Positions 42,883-52,772 are shown, counted from the stretch's first letter. The stretch is 64,000 nucleotides of DNA from Ketobacter sp036337295 (GCA_036337295.1 JAYZEN010000001.1:1-64000), one strand, 5' to 3'. Program-made: numbers and translations. Notes: generated from the letters alone by a model not told the origin.

Positions 42883-44136
42883 ATGGCTACGGCAACCGCT
42901 CAAGCGAAACAAGCAAAAAAGGCAGCGCCCACCAAGATTCAGACCTTCACCTGGGAAGGCCTGGACCGCAAGGGCAACAAAGTCAAAGGCGAGATCCCAG
43001 GGCAGAACATCACCCTGGTAAAGGCGGAGCTGAGAAAGCAGGGCATTGTCGCCAACAAGGTCAAGAAGAAAGCCGCCTCGCTGTTGGGTGAGCGCAAAAA
43101 GAAAATCACCGCCCTGGACATTGCCATCTTCACCCGTCAGTTGGCCACCATGATGAAAGCCGGTGTACCCCTGGTGCAATCCTTTGAGATTGTGGCGGAT
43201 GGCCATGACAACGCCTCCATGCGCGACCTGTTGATGAAGATCAAGGGGGATATTGAAGGCGGTAACAACCTGGCCAACTCCCTCAAAGCACACCCGGCCT
43301 ATTTTGATGACCTGTTTGTCAGCCTGGTGGAATCCGGTGAGCAATCCGGTGCCCTGGAAACCATGCTGGACCGGATTGCAATTTACAAAGAGAAAACCGA
43401 GGCATTGAAAGCCAAGATCAAGAAGGCTGTGAAGTACCCCATCGCCGTACTGGTGGTGGCTGCCGTGGTGACCGCCATTCTGTTGATCAAGGTGGTGCCC
43501 ACTTTCCAGGAACTGTTCGGCAGCTTTGGTGCGGAACTGCCGGCCTTCACCCAGATGGTCATCAATATGTCGGAGTGGTTACAGACCTGGTGGTGGGCTG
43601 TACTGTTAATCGGCTTCGCAGTGGCAGTCACATTTTCTGAAACCAAGAAACGATCGGAAGCATTCCGGGACGCCATCGACCGCTTTGTTCTGAAGCTGCC
43701 GGTGGCAGGTGACATCATCTACAAAGCCACCATCGCCCGTTACGCCCGCACCCTGGCCACCACCTTTGCTGCCGGTGTCCCCCTGGTGGAAGCCCTGGAG
43801 TCCGTGTCCGGTGCCACCGGCAATGTGGTCTATAAAAATGCCGTGGACAAAATCCGGGATGACGTGTCCAGTGGTACCCAGCTTAACTTTTCCATGAAAG
43901 CCACCGGCGTATTCCCCGCCATGGCCGTACAAATGACCGCCATCGGTGAAGAATCCGGCGCCCTGGACACCATGCTGGAGAAAGTGGCCACCTATTACGA
44001 AGACGAGGTGGACAATGCCGTCGATGGCCTCACCAGCTTGCTGGAACCGATGATCATGGCCTTCCTGGGCGTGGTGGTGGGTGGCCTCATCGTCGCCATG
44101 TACCTACCCATTTTCCAACTGGGTTCCGTTGTCTAA
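42883..44136 (+). CDS. pilC: Type IV pilus inner-membrane platform protein PilC
   Basis: The 417-residue protein has two GspF-type domains (around residues 75-200 and 280-400), each marked by FTRQLATMMKAGVPLVQSFEIV-like and YARTLATTFAAGVPLVEALE-like segments, with three membrane helices (IAVLVVAAVVTAILLIKVVP, WWWAVLLIGFAVAVTF and LLEPMIMAFLGVVVGGLIVA). It anchors PilB and the growing pilus. It follows pilB by two bases. Confidence 0.97.
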   Translation: MATATAQAKQAKKAAPTKIQTFTWEGLDRKGNKVKGEIPGQNITLVKAELRKQGIVANKVKKKAASLLGERKKKITALDIAIFTRQLATMMKAGVPLVQSFEIVADGHDNASMRDLLMKIKGDIEGGNNLANSLKAHPAYFDDLFVSLVESGEQSGALETMLDRIAIYKEKTEALKAKIKKAVKYPIAVLVVAAVVTAILLIKVVPTFQELFGSFGAELPAFTQMVINMSEWLQTWWWAVLLIGFAVAVTFSETKKRSEAFRDAIDRFVLKLPVAGDIIYKATIARYARTLATTFAAGVPLVEALESVSGATGNVVYKNAVDKIRDDVSSGTQLNFSMKATGVFPAMAVQMTAIGEESGALDTMLEKVATYYEDEVDNAVDGLTSLLEPMIMAFLGVVVGGLIVAMYLPIFQLGSVV

Positions 44137-44162
44137 TTGGTCCAAGGGCACATCACGCATCA

Positions 44163-45071
44163 ATGACAAATTCGATCCTGCAATACCTGTCCGCTAACCC
44201 CGACTACTTCGCCGGGGTTATTTTTTTCTTCGGGCTGATTTTCGGCAGTTTTTTCAATGTGGTGATTTACCGGGTTCCGGTGATGATGCAGCTGGAATGG
44301 CTGGAGAACTGTCGGGATTTCATCAAGGACATGTTCGGCGCACTGCCCAAAGAACTGGACAAGCATCCGGAGAGCCTGCCCCAACCGCCTTTCAATATCG
44401 CCAAGCCGGACTCCACCTGCCCCCATTGCGGGCACCGGATTCGCTGGTATGAGAACATCCCGGTGGCCAGCTACCTGGCCCTCAAGGGCAAATGCAGCCA
44501 ATGCCGTAACCCCATCTCATTGCGGTATCCCATTATTGAATTGGTTACCGGTGGGCTTTCCTGCTTTGCCGCCATCCAGTTCGGTTTCAGCTGGGAAACC
44601 GCCGCTGCCCTGGTGTTCACCTGGGTTTTGATCTGCCTCACCATGATCGACTTTGATCATAAATTGCTGCCGGACCAGATGACGTTGCCCCTCCTGTGGC
44701 TGGGCCTGTTGCTGAACATCAACGGCATGTTTGCCAGTCTGCAGGACGCAGTGATCGGTGCCGCGGTGGGATATATGTGCCTGTGGAGCCTGTATTGGGT
44801 ATTCAAGTTGCTCACCGGCAAAGAGGGAATGGGTTACGGTGATTTCAAACTGCTGGCGGCATTGGGCGCCTGGATGGGCTGGCAGTACCTGCTGCTGATT
44901 CTGGTGCTGTCCTCCATGGTGGGGGCTGTGGTGGGCATCAGCCTGATTCTGATCAAAGGCCGGGACAAGAACATTCCCATCCCCTTCGGGCCTTACCTGG
45001 CCGCCGCCGGCTGGATTGCGTTCTTCTGGGGCGAAACCATCCTCAGCCACTACCAAAGCCTGTTACGGTAG
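44163..45071 (+). CDS. pilD: Prepilin peptidase / N-methyltransferase PilD
   Basis: PilD cleaves prepilin leaders and N-methylates the new N-terminus. The 302-residue membrane protein has the four-cysteine zinc domain (CPHCGHRIRW and CSQCRNPIS, near residues 82-120), the catalytic aspartates in MIDFDHKLLPDQM near residue 161 and MGYGDFKLLAALGAWMGW near residue 222, and about eight hydrophobic helices. It should process both pilins encoded upstream. Confidence 0.98.
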   Translation: MTNSILQYLSANPDYFAGVIFFFGLIFGSFFNVVIYRVPVMMQLEWLENCRDFIKDMFGALPKELDKHPESLPQPPFNIAKPDSTCPHCGHRIRWYENIPVASYLALKGKCSQCRNPISLRYPIIELVTGGLSCFAAIQFGFSWETAAALVFTWVLICLTMIDFDHKLLPDQMTLPLLWLGLLLNINGMFASLQDAVIGAAVGYMCLWSLYWVFKLLTGKEGMGYGDFKLLAALGAWMGWQYLLLILVLSSMVGAVVGISLILIKGRDKNIPIPFGPYLAAAGWIAFFWGETILSHYQSLLR

Positions 45072-45242
45072 AGCACCCGTTACATTATAGATAACGCCCT
45101 CTAACCCCGGCCGGCTTTACAACCAGGCCCCGGCCCGGGACAATAGACCGCCTAAATTATGCCCCACTTCAATCATTGAGGCGGTATCCGCAATCAAGCA
45201 ATGAACCGGCATAAGCGTTTTTTCGAATTTGATGGGCACAGC

Positions 45243-45863
45243 ATGCAGAACAGGTTAGTAATCGGCGTTACCGGGGGGATCGGCAGTGGCAAAACCGCCG
45301 CCACAGACCGCTTTCAAACTCATGGTATTACCGTAGTGGATGCCGATCTGGCTTCCAGGGTCATCGTGGAGCCCGGCCGACCGGCGCTGGCGGCCATTGC
45401 TGAGCACTTTGGTGGTCACCTCATCAGCGCGGAAGGCAACCTTGACCGCCGCGCCCTGAGGGAGATCGTCTTCGCCGACCCTGAACAGCGCAAATGGCTG
45501 GAGCGCCTGACCCACCCGCTGATCGCCCAGGAAATCCTCGCTCAGTTGCACGCCAGTCAATCGCCCTACACCATTCTTGCCTCGCCCCTGTTGCTGGAGA
45601 GCAGTCAGCACCAGATGGTGAACCGGGTTCTGGTCATTGATGTTCCGGAAGCCGTGCAGGTAGCCCGCACCATCACCCGGGATGACACCACCGCAGCCGG
45701 GGTGAAGGCCATCATCGCCGCGCAAATGGCCCGTGAGGAGCGCTTGCGCCGGGCCGACGATGTGATTTGCAACGACCAGGATCTGGCGCACCTGCACCGG
45801 GAAGTGGATGCATTACATGAAACCTATCTGGAACTGGCGCAGTCCGCGGAGCAATCATCATGA
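45243..45863 (+). CDS. coaE: Dephospho-CoA kinase
   Basis: CoaE phosphorylates dephospho-CoA in the last step of coenzyme A synthesis. The 206-residue protein has the P-loop GVTGGIGSGKTAA at residues 7-19, DADLASRVIVEPG near residue 34 and the LASPLLLESS segment near residue 117. The ATG at 45243 is preferred to the upstream in-frame ATG at 45201, because the family begins just before GVTGGIGSGK. Its position after pilD is standard. Confidence 0.96.
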   Translation: MQNRLVIGVTGGIGSGKTAATDRFQTHGITVVDADLASRVIVEPGRPALAAIAEHFGGHLISAEGNLDRRALREIVFADPEQRKWLERLTHPLIAQEILAQLHASQSPYTILASPLLLESSQHQMVNRVLVIDVPEAVQVARTITRDDTTAAGVKAIIAAQMAREERLRRADDVICNDQDLAHLHREVDALHETYLELAQSAEQSS

Positions 45864-46048
45864 AAGTAAAATGCCCCACCTGCGACAAAGAACAGGAATA
45901 CTCGAAGGACAACCCCTTTCGCCCTTTCTGCAGCGAGCGTTGCAAGTTGATTGATCTGGGCGAGTGGGCCAGTGGCGAACGCTTCATTGCAGGCGAACCG
46001 GACTGGAGCCTGCCGGAAGACGATCACCCGGATCAGCCGCTACACTAG
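45860..46048 (+). CDS. yacG: DNA gyrase inhibitor YacG
   Basis: This 62-residue zinc protein has CPTCDKEQEY and then FCSERCKLIDLGEWASGE, a C-x2-C...C-x3-C metal site, followed by an acidic tail. YacG inhibits gyrase by binding GyrB in E. coli. It overlaps coaE by ATGA. The stop codon TAG shares the palindrome CTAG with the stop of the convergent Nudix gene. Confidence 0.95.
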   Translation: MKVKCPTCDKEQEYSKDNPFRPFCSERCKLIDLGEWASGERFIAGEPDWSLPEDDHPDQPLH

Positions 46049-46989
46049 CCTGAGGCTTGGCCCCAGAAGCCCCGAATACCGGCCGCCCCCTGGGCACCCA
46101 GCGCCTGCACACTGGCTTCATCCGTGGGCGTCAAGCCGCCTAGCGCATACACCGGCAGTTTGGCCGCAGCCACCCAGCGGGCAAAGTCCCCGACGTCCAA
46201 CGGCGACGCCTCAGGATGGCTCAGTGTTTTGCGGTAAGGGGACAGAGTCACAAAATCCACACCCAGCCGCTCCGCCCGCCGGATGTCCTCATCATTGTGA
46301 CAGGATGCTGCCACCCAGCGGGCCCCGGCCGGGCGCTCCTGGATCTGATGCAGGTGAGCAGCGGTGAGGTGCACCCCATCCAGCCGCGACCATACCGCCA
46401 CTGGCATATCACTGTTGACCAGCACCACTGCCCCATAACGGGCACGCAATGCGTCCACCTGGCTCAGCAGGCCCTGCAGGCAATCTTCTTCGATGGTTTT
46501 GAGGCGTAACTGAAGCAGGCGAACACCCCGCTCCAGCACCCTGTGCAGCGAGTCGACAAAGTCCTCCATGGAACCACCCAACTCCGGGGAAATGACGTAA
46601 ACCGACGGCAGACGGGCCGCGGCCACGATGGGTACATTGGCGGCAGGAAACTCATACTGCGGCAGTTGCTCCCCCGTAACCCAGCAAATCTCCTGCCCTT
46701 CCATGCCCCGGGCCTCGCCGTTAAAACCGGTCACCCGCCACACGTCCAGCAGCACCTGCTTGTCCGGATAGTCATGGGCAATGGTGATCAGCGGGCTGCG
46801 TTCCACCACCTCAATGCCCAACTCCTCCTGAAGTTCTCGCCGCAGGGCCGAAGTCACCGCTTCACCCGGCTCCACCTTGCCACCGGGGAACTCCCATTTT
46901 CCGCCCTGGTGCAGGTGATCCGGGCGGCGGGCAATCAGTATCTTGCCCTGGCGTTCAATGACCGCGGCCACCACATGAATGCGTTTCAT
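46045..46989 (-). CDS. mutT: Nudix hydrolase fused to a thiamine-phosphate-synthase-like domain
   Basis: Residues 1-130 form a MutT-type Nudix domain with the box GGKVEPGEAVTSALRRELQEELGIEV starting near residue 35; its core GX5EX7REUXEEXGU is complete. Residues 145-314 resemble ThiE (TMP synthase/TenI), with LLQLRLKTIEEDCLQGLL, GVHLTAAHLHQ near residue 208, and YALGGLTPTDEASVQALGAQGAAGIRGFW at the end. The ThiE domain's catalytic contribution is uncertain. This fusion occurs widely next to argJ and secA in gammaproteobacteria. The first domain should remove 8-oxo-dGTP. It follows argJ by 3 bp. Confidence 0.93.
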   Translation of the reverse strand: MKRIHVVAAVIERQGKILIARRPDHLHQGGKWEFPGGKVEPGEAVTSALRRELQEELGIEVVERSPLITIAHDYPDKQVLLDVWRVTGFNGEARGMEGQEICWVTGEQLPQYEFPAANVPIVAAARLPSVYVISPELGGSMEDFVDSLHRVLERGVRLLQLRLKTIEEDCLQGLLSQVDALRARYGAVVLVNSDMPVAVWSRLDGVHLTAAHLHQIQERPAGARWVAASCHNDEDIRRAERLGVDFVTLSPYRKTLSHPEASPLDVGDFARWVAAAKLPVYALGGLTPTDEASVQALGAQGAAGIRGFWGQASG

Positions 46990-46992
46990 TAT

Positions 46993-48225
46993 TCAGGAAC
47001 GATAGTCAGCGTTGATCTTCACGTAGTCGTAAGAGAAGTCGGTGGTCCAGATGGTGGCTTCGGACATGCCACGCTCCAGCACAATCCGAATCGTGATCTC
47101 CTCTTTCTGCATTTCTGCGGCCCCGGCTGCTTCGGTATAGCTGGCCGCCACCGCGCCCTGCTCCGCGATCAGCACGCCGTTCAACGACACCGACACCCCG
47201 CTGACATCCAGGTTATCAATGGAGGCTCTGCCCACCGCCGCCAGGATGCGCCCCCAGTTGGGGTCACTGGCGAACAATGCTGTTTTCACCAGTGGCGAGT
47301 GAGCCACGGTGTAGGCCACTTCACGAGCCTCGTCCACTGACGCCGCCGCCACCACTTCTACTGCCACAAATTTGGTAGCGCCCTCTCCATCCCGCACCAC
47401 CGCGTGGGCCAGTTGCAGATAAATGTCCATCAGGGCAGCCCGAAAGCGCTCCAGTTCAGCCGCATCAGCGGCCGAGACTGCGACACCCGACTGCCCGGTG
47501 GCCACCAGCATGCAGCAATCATTGGTGGAGGTGTCGCTGTCCACCGTGATGGAATTGAACGAGGCCTGGGTGGCTGCTGAGGCCATTTCCTGCAGCAGGT
47601 CCGGTGCAAGGGCGGCGTCAGTGGCCACATAGGCCAGCATGGTGGCCATGTTGGGTTTGATCATGCCGGCGCCTTTGGCAATTCCGGTGATGGTCACCGT
47701 GCCATTCGCCATCTTCAGTTGCACCGAGGCGCCTTTGGGGCGGGTATCGGTGGTCATGATGCCGTGGGCCGCTTCCTCCCAGCCACTTTCCTGCAGGGCA
47801 GCAAGGCCATTGGGCAAGGCCGCGTTAATGCGCTCTGCGGGCAGGTGCTCACCAATCACCCCGGTGGAAAAAGGAAAGATATTGGTCGGCTCAACACCCG
47901 CCAGTTGCGCCATTGCCTGGCAGACCGCGCGGGCATTTTCCATACCCAGCGCCCCGGTTCCGGCGTTGGCACACCCGGTATTGGTGACCAGGAACAGTGG
48001 CTGCTCCGAGCGCCCCCCCAGGCTGGACAGATTGTGCTTGCAGATCGTCACCGGCGCGGCACAGAACGCGTTTCGGGTAAAGGTTCCGGCAATGGTACTG
48101 CCCGCTGCAGCCTCCATCACCACCAGATCACGGCGATTACGGTATCTCACACCGGCCTGGGTGGTGCCCAGGCGAAACCCTTTTACAGGATGCATCACTC
48201 CGAAGGTTTCTTTTCCTACCGCCAT
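46993..48225 (-). CDS. argJ: Bifunctional glutamate N-acetyltransferase / amino-acid acetyltransferase ArgJ
   Basis: ArgJ recycles the acetyl group in arginine synthesis and may also make N-acetylglutamate. The 410-residue precursor has the self-cleavage site in KGAGMIKPNMATMLAYVATDA, with the nucleophilic threonine in MATML near residue 192, and the STVDSDTSTNDCCM-like segment TVDSDTSTNDCC. The standard start MAVGKETFGVMHPVKG has an AGAGGA site eight bases before it. It is followed by mutT. Confidence 0.97.
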   Translation of the reverse strand: MAVGKETFGVMHPVKGFRLGTTQAGVRYRNRRDLVVMEAAAGSTIAGTFTRNAFCAAPVTICKHNLSSLGGRSEQPLFLVTNTGCANAGTGALGMENARAVCQAMAQLAGVEPTNIFPFSTGVIGEHLPAERINAALPNGLAALQESGWEEAAHGIMTTDTRPKGASVQLKMANGTVTITGIAKGAGMIKPNMATMLAYVATDAALAPDLLQEMASAATQASFNSITVDSDTSTNDCCMLVATGQSGVAVSAADAAELERFRAALMDIYLQLAHAVVRDGEGATKFVAVEVVAAASVDEAREVAYTVAHSPLVKTALFASDPNWGRILAAVGRASIDNLDVSGVSVSLNGVLIAEQGAVAASYTEAAGAAEMQKEEITIRIVLERGMSEATIWTTDFSYDYVKINADYRS

Positions 48226-48281
48226 AACGACTTTCCTCTTATTGATAAACTCTTGCTCGCTTCGCTACCGCATTGAACCAC

Positions 48282-48306
48282 AAAAAAAGGGGCTGCTCAG
48301 CCCCTT
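48282..48306 (-). terminator. Rho-independent terminator of secA
   Basis: AAGGGGCTG and CAGCCCCTT (48287-48295 and 48298-48306) form a hairpin followed by seven T residues on the minus strand. It lies 20 bp after the secA stop. Confidence 0.9.
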
Positions 48307-48325
48307 CTTCAACGCCAGGTTGGCA

Positions 48326-51052
48326 TTACTCCACCTGGCCGTGGCAGTGCTTGTATTTCTTGCCGGAACCACAGGGGCAGGGTTCGTTGCGCCCCACCTT
48401 GCGTTCCTGACGCTGGAACGGGGCATTCCCGGCCGGCTCCGGCGATTCATTCTCCGCCGTCGCTGATGCGTCTGCGTGCTGCAGGGTCAGTTCCCGTTCA
48501 GCCGCTTCCCGACGCTGGCGCTCCAGTTCTTCCACTTCTTCCTGGCGCCGCAGCTCCACCGTGGTGAGGATACGGATCACTTCCAGCTTGACGTTCTCCA
48601 GGAACGCCTGGAACAGCTCGAATGCCTCCCGCTTGTACTCCTGCTTGGGATTCTTTTGGGCATAGCCGCGCAAGTGGATGCCCTGCCGCAGGTGATCCAT
48701 GTTGGCCAGGTGCTCTTTCCACAGCCGATCCAGGGTGGCCAGCATCACATGCTTCTCCAGCTGGCGCATTACATGGGCTTCATCCCCCAGGTTGGCCTCT
48801 TTGGCAGCATAGGACTCTTCCAGAATACCCATGATCTTTTCCCGCAGCGGCTCTTCGTGGAGGGATTTATCCTCATCCAGCCATTGCTGGACCGGCATCG
48901 GCAGCCGGAAATCGGTTTCCATGGCATGCTGCAGGCCTTCAATATCCCATTGCTCCACCATGCTTTGAGGTGGGATATAGCCACTAATAAAGTCGTTCAC
49001 CACATCCCGGCGAATCGCCTTGATGTTCTCCGACAGATCTTCCGCATGGAGGATGTCATTACGCTGCTCGTACACCACCCGCCGCTGATCATTGGCTACA
49101 TCGTCGTATTCCAACAGGGATTTACGAATATCAAAGTTGCGCCCTTCCACTTTCTTCTGGGCGTTTTCAATGGACTTGGTGACCCAGCGGTGCTCGATTG
49201 CCTCGCCCCGCTCCATGCCCAGGGTCTGCATGAGACCTTTCACCCGGTCCGACGCAAAGATTCGCATCAGGCCATCCTCAAGGGACAGGAAGAAGCGGGT
49301 GGAACCCGGATCACCCTGGCGTCCGGCACGGCCACGCAGCTGGTTGTCGATACGCCGGGATTCGTGGCGCTCGGTACCGATAATATGCAATCCACCGGCT
49401 TCCTTCACCGCCGTGTTACGCGCTTCCCACTCGGCCTTCAGCTTGGCAATCTGCTCCGGTGTCGGGTTGTCCAGGGCATCCACTTCGGCCTGCCAACTGC
49501 CGCCGAGCACGATGTCCGTACCCCGCCCCGCCATATTGGTGGCGATGGTCAATGCACCGGGTCGCCCGGCCTGGGCAATGATGTCCGCTTCCTGGGCGTG
49601 GAATTTGGCGTTCAACACCTTATGCTCGACCTTCTGTTTCTTCAGCAACGCCGACAGGTATTCTGAGGTCTCGATGGAAGCGGTACCCACCAGCACCGGT
49701 CGCTTGGCCTCCAGCGCTTCCTTGATGTCTTCGCTGATCGCCTCGAACTTTTCCTCCGCCGTCATGAAGATCAGGTCATTGTGATCTTTCCGCACCATCT
49801 CTTTGTTGGTGGGAATGACCACCACGTCCAGTCCATAGATCTGGCGGAACTCGAAAGCTTCGGTATCTGCCGTACCGGTCATGCCGGACAGCTTGTCATA
49901 AATACGAAAATAGTTCTGGAACGTGGTGGAGGCCAGGGTCTGGTTCTCGTTCTGAATCCGTACCCCTTCTTTCGCTTCAATGGCCTGATGAATACCATCG
50001 GACCAACGACGACCGGGCATGGTACGCCCTGTATGCTCATCCACGATCACGATTTGGTTGTTCTGAACGATGTAATCCACGTCGCGCTGGAACAGGCAGT
50101 GGGCTTTCAGTGCCGCATGCACATGGTGCAGCAGGTTCAGGTTGTTGGCCGCGTAGAGGCTGTCCCCTTCCTGCAGCAGCTTATACTCCGTCAGTAGCTC
50201 CTCGACGTATTGATGGCCATCCTCGGTCAGTTCAACCTGACGGTTCTTCTCGTCGATGGAATAATGAAACGGCTCTGCGCCTTCACCAATCTCAGCTTCT
50301 TCGTAGCCGCGTTTGAGTTTGGGAATCAGAATGTTGATCTTCTTGTACAGTTCGGAGCTGTCTTCGCTGGGGCCGGATATGATCAACGGGGTCCGGGCTT
50401 CGTCAATCAGGATGGAATCCACTTCGTCCACCACCGCAAAATTCAGCGGCCCCTGCACCCGGTCTTCCAGGGTGAAGGCCATGTTGTCCCGCAGGTAGTC
50501 AAAGCCAAACTCGTTGTTGGTGCCATAGGTGATATCACAACCATAGGCTTCCCGCTTGCTGGCCGGGTCCTGCTGCGACAGGATCACCCCGACGCTCATG
50601 CCCAGAAACTCATACAGCGGTCGCATCCAGTCCGCATCACGCTGGGCCAGGTAGTCATTCACCGTCACCACGTGAACACCACGGCCAGAGAGCGCATTCA
50701 GGTATACCGCCAGAGTCGCCGTCAGGGTTTTACCCTCACCGGTCCGCATCTCGGCGATCCGCCCCTCGTGCAGGGTGACACCACCGATCATCTGGCAATC
50801 GAAGTGACGCATGCCCATTACCCGCTTACTGGCCTCCCGGGCAACGGCAAAGGCTTCAGGCAGGAGCGCGTCCAGGCTTTCTCCCTGCTCCAGTCGAGAG
50901 CGAAATTCCGGGGTTTTGGCCTTGAGTTGATCGTCATCCAGGGCCTGGATCGCGTCTTCCAGCCCATTGACCTGGGTAACCAGCTTACCCATTCGCTTAA
51001 GTTCGCGATCGTTCTTGCTGCCTAAAATCTTGCGAAACAGTGGTCCTAGCAT
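48326..51052 (-). CDS. secA: Preprotein translocase ATPase SecA
   Basis: SecA drives protein export through SecYEG. The 908-residue protein has the Walker A-type MRTGEGKTLTATLA near residue 103, DEVDSILIDEARTPLIISG near residue 208, the second helicase-like domain with NMAGRGTDIVLGGSW near residue 510, the RGRAGRQGDPGSTRFFLSLED motif near residue 575, and a C-terminal zinc site NEPCPCGSGKKYKHCHG. An acid/alanine-rich linker precedes the zinc site. No secM leader is visible upstream; 221 bp separate it from the M23 gene. Confidence 0.99.
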   Translation of the reverse strand: MLGPLFRKILGSKNDRELKRMGKLVTQVNGLEDAIQALDDDQLKAKTPEFRSRLEQGESLDALLPEAFAVAREASKRVMGMRHFDCQMIGGVTLHEGRIAEMRTGEGKTLTATLAVYLNALSGRGVHVVTVNDYLAQRDADWMRPLYEFLGMSVGVILSQQDPASKREAYGCDITYGTNNEFGFDYLRDNMAFTLEDRVQGPLNFAVVDEVDSILIDEARTPLIISGPSEDSSELYKKINILIPKLKRGYEEAEIGEGAEPFHYSIDEKNRQVELTEDGHQYVEELLTEYKLLQEGDSLYAANNLNLLHHVHAALKAHCLFQRDVDYIVQNNQIVIVDEHTGRTMPGRRWSDGIHQAIEAKEGVRIQNENQTLASTTFQNYFRIYDKLSGMTGTADTEAFEFRQIYGLDVVVIPTNKEMVRKDHNDLIFMTAEEKFEAISEDIKEALEAKRPVLVGTASIETSEYLSALLKKQKVEHKVLNAKFHAQEADIIAQAGRPGALTIATNMAGRGTDIVLGGSWQAEVDALDNPTPEQIAKLKAEWEARNTAVKEAGGLHIIGTERHESRRIDNQLRGRAGRQGDPGSTRFFLSLEDGLMRIFASDRVKGLMQTLGMERGEAIEHRWVTKSIENAQKKVEGRNFDIRKSLLEYDDVANDQRRVVYEQRNDILHAEDLSENIKAIRRDVVNDFISGYIPPQSMVEQWDIEGLQHAMETDFRLPMPVQQWLDEDKSLHEEPLREKIMGILEESYAAKEANLGDEAHVMRQLEKHVMLATLDRLWKEHLANMDHLRQGIHLRGYAQKNPKQEYKREAFELFQAFLENVKLEVIRILTTVELRRQEEVEELERQRREAAERELTLQHADASATAENESPEPAGNAPFQRQERKVGRNEPCPCGSGKKYKHCHGQVE

Positions 51053-51273
51053 AGGTTTTCACTTCTTTTACTGAGGCTTTCCTGACCGGCTGACATATTG
51101 GACCAAGCGCAGAGGGTAACGGGTCCAAATCTCCCAAATGCCAACAGGAATAAAATTAAAGGGCCAATTCTAACGTTATTTTCCCAGAAGGATAAAGCAT
51201 TTACGTGCGGGAATGATGACAGGCGCACCGCAATGATGCGCCATCTTGACGAACCTGGCAGCGACTCAGAAAA

Positions 51274-52197
51274 TCAGCTGCGCTTGCGGTAAACGTAACG
51301 GGCAGGGTCCACTGCCTTGCCGTTTTGACGGACTTCGAAATGCACATGCGGTCCGGTGGAACGGCCGGTGCTGCCCATCTTGGCCAATGGCTCACCCTGC
51401 TTGACGATGTCCCCCACCGACACCAGGATCTCTTTGGCATGGGCATAGCGGGTAGTGATGCCGCCGCCATGGTTCACCTCAACCAGCAAACCATAGCCGT
51501 AGCGCTCTCCTGCCCAAGTCACCACACCGGAACCCACGGAGACAATGTCGGAACCCTCTTTACCGGCAAAATCCACTCCGGCGTGCCAGGCAGGGCGCCC
51601 AGAGAAAGGATCGGTGCGACGGCCAAAGCGGGAAGACAACCAACCCCAGGTGACCGGACGACCCGCGATGGACACCTCCTGCCGCAACTTGCGGTTTTCC
51701 AGCAGGCTTTCCAGCACTTCCAATTGTTGTTCGCGGGCTTCTATATCAGCGGCCAACTGGTCCAGATCCGCCAGGAACGTGGGCCGATCCAGCTCCAACT
51801 GCTCTGCCTCTTCCGGACCACCCACCGCCGGGACCCGGGAAAATTCAAACTCGCCACCGTTGAGCTTGGCCACCTCCACCAGGCGCTCGCCCAAGGCGTC
51901 CAGGCGCATCAACCTGGCCTGCAACTCCGCCATGCGCACAGTCATCGCAACCAGCTGGTCTTCGGCCTGTTTGCGCGCCTGCGCCACTTTCTCGGCGTTA
52001 TTGGCGATATCGCCCTTCAGGAAAGTAACCAGATCCCCGGGGGCGCTGTGTTGAGCCTGTTTGAACCAGAACCCACCAGCGACACCCCCGGCCGCGGCCA
52101 GGCCCAGACCGACCACCGCCAGCAGCACCAGTAACGGCGTGCGCAGCTTAAGGGTTCTTGAGTGGCCGGTTTTGGGATCAAAAAGAATAATGTTCAT
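51274..52197 (-). CDS. M23 family (LytM/EnvC-type) peptidase
   Basis: The 307-residue protein has one N-terminal membrane helix (TPLLVLLAVVGLGLAAAGGVAG), a coiled-coil region around residues 55-170, and a C-terminal M23 domain. The metal ligands are in WHAGVDFAGKEG near residue 214 and GPHVHFEVRQNGKAVDP near residue 288; GGGITTRYAHAKEI is also conserved. The complete HxxxD and HxH ligands suggest an active endopeptidase of peptidoglycan, unlike EnvC/NlpD activators that lost them. The position next to secA is conserved in pseudomonads. Confidence 0.95.
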   Translation of the reverse strand: MNIILFDPKTGHSRTLKLRTPLLVLLAVVGLGLAAAGGVAGGFWFKQAQHSAPGDLVTFLKGDIANNAEKVAQARKQAEDQLVAMTVRMAELQARLMRLDALGERLVEVAKLNGGEFEFSRVPAVGGPEEAEQLELDRPTFLADLDQLAADIEAREQQLEVLESLLENRKLRQEVSIAGRPVTWGWLSSRFGRRTDPFSGRPAWHAGVDFAGKEGSDIVSVGSGVVTWAGERYGYGLLVEVNHGGGITTRYAHAKEILVSVGDIVKQGEPLAKMGSTGRSTGPHVHFEVRQNGKAVDPARYVYRKRS

Positions 52198-52300
52198 TAA
52201 TTACTACTCTAGAGCTCATCGCCATTTTGGTTCAGAATCCCGTCTGGGCTTTCGGCCCGGGAGCCGCAATTCACTCAGTGAACTGGACAGTTTTCTATCA

Positions 52301-52765
52301 ATGGCGCAGGACAGTACCATAAAAAATATAAGAGATCTCATGCTTTGCAACCAGGAAGTGAAGTCTCTCACCGAAAATTCTCTCCAGATTGCTGAGCTGA
52401 ATCACATTTTGGCGACCGCGCTCCCAGCAAAGTTGGCGCAATTTTGTTCAATCGGAAGCTATCGTAATGGGGCGTTGATTCTGGAAGCCCGAACTGGCTC
52501 CGCCGCAACCCAGCTCAAGTTCATGCAGCCCCAGATTTTTGGAAAACTCAAAAAATCCAGTAAATTCAGAGCACTACAGAACATAAACATACGCATAGCG
52601 GCGCCACAACCAAAACTGGACAGGCACTACATACGAAGAGCTCCTGTTGTTTCTGCGCAAAATCGCACCCTGATTCGACAAACTGCGGACACACTGAGTG
52701 ATCAGAATCTCGCATCGTCCATGCGAAAACTCGCAGACACCTTGGAAAACTATGGCAAAAACTGA
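52301..52765 (+). CDS. dciA: DciA-like protein (DUF721)
   Basis: The 154-residue protein has the DUF721 core (ELNHILATALPAKLAQFCSIGSYRNGALILEART, SAATQLKFMQPQIFGKL, near residues 30-85). DciA proteins load the replicative helicase in bacteria that lack DnaC. The ATG at 52301 is chosen over an upstream frame that overlaps the M23 gene and does not fit the family. It diverges from the M23 gene across about 100 bp and converges with lpxC. Confidence 0.88.
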   Translation: MAQDSTIKNIRDLMLCNQEVKSLTENSLQIAELNHILATALPAKLAQFCSIGSYRNGALILEARTGSAATQLKFMQPQIFGKLKKSSKFRALQNINIRIAAPQPKLDRHYIRRAPVVSAQNRTLIRQTADTLSDQNLASSMRKLADTLENYGKN

Positions 52766-52772
52766 TGAGATT

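Noticed and set aside
51222..51242. GGCGCA-N9-TGCGCC hairpin after the M23 gene as a terminator
   Set aside because: No T-tract follows on the minus strand and the stem is only six base pairs.
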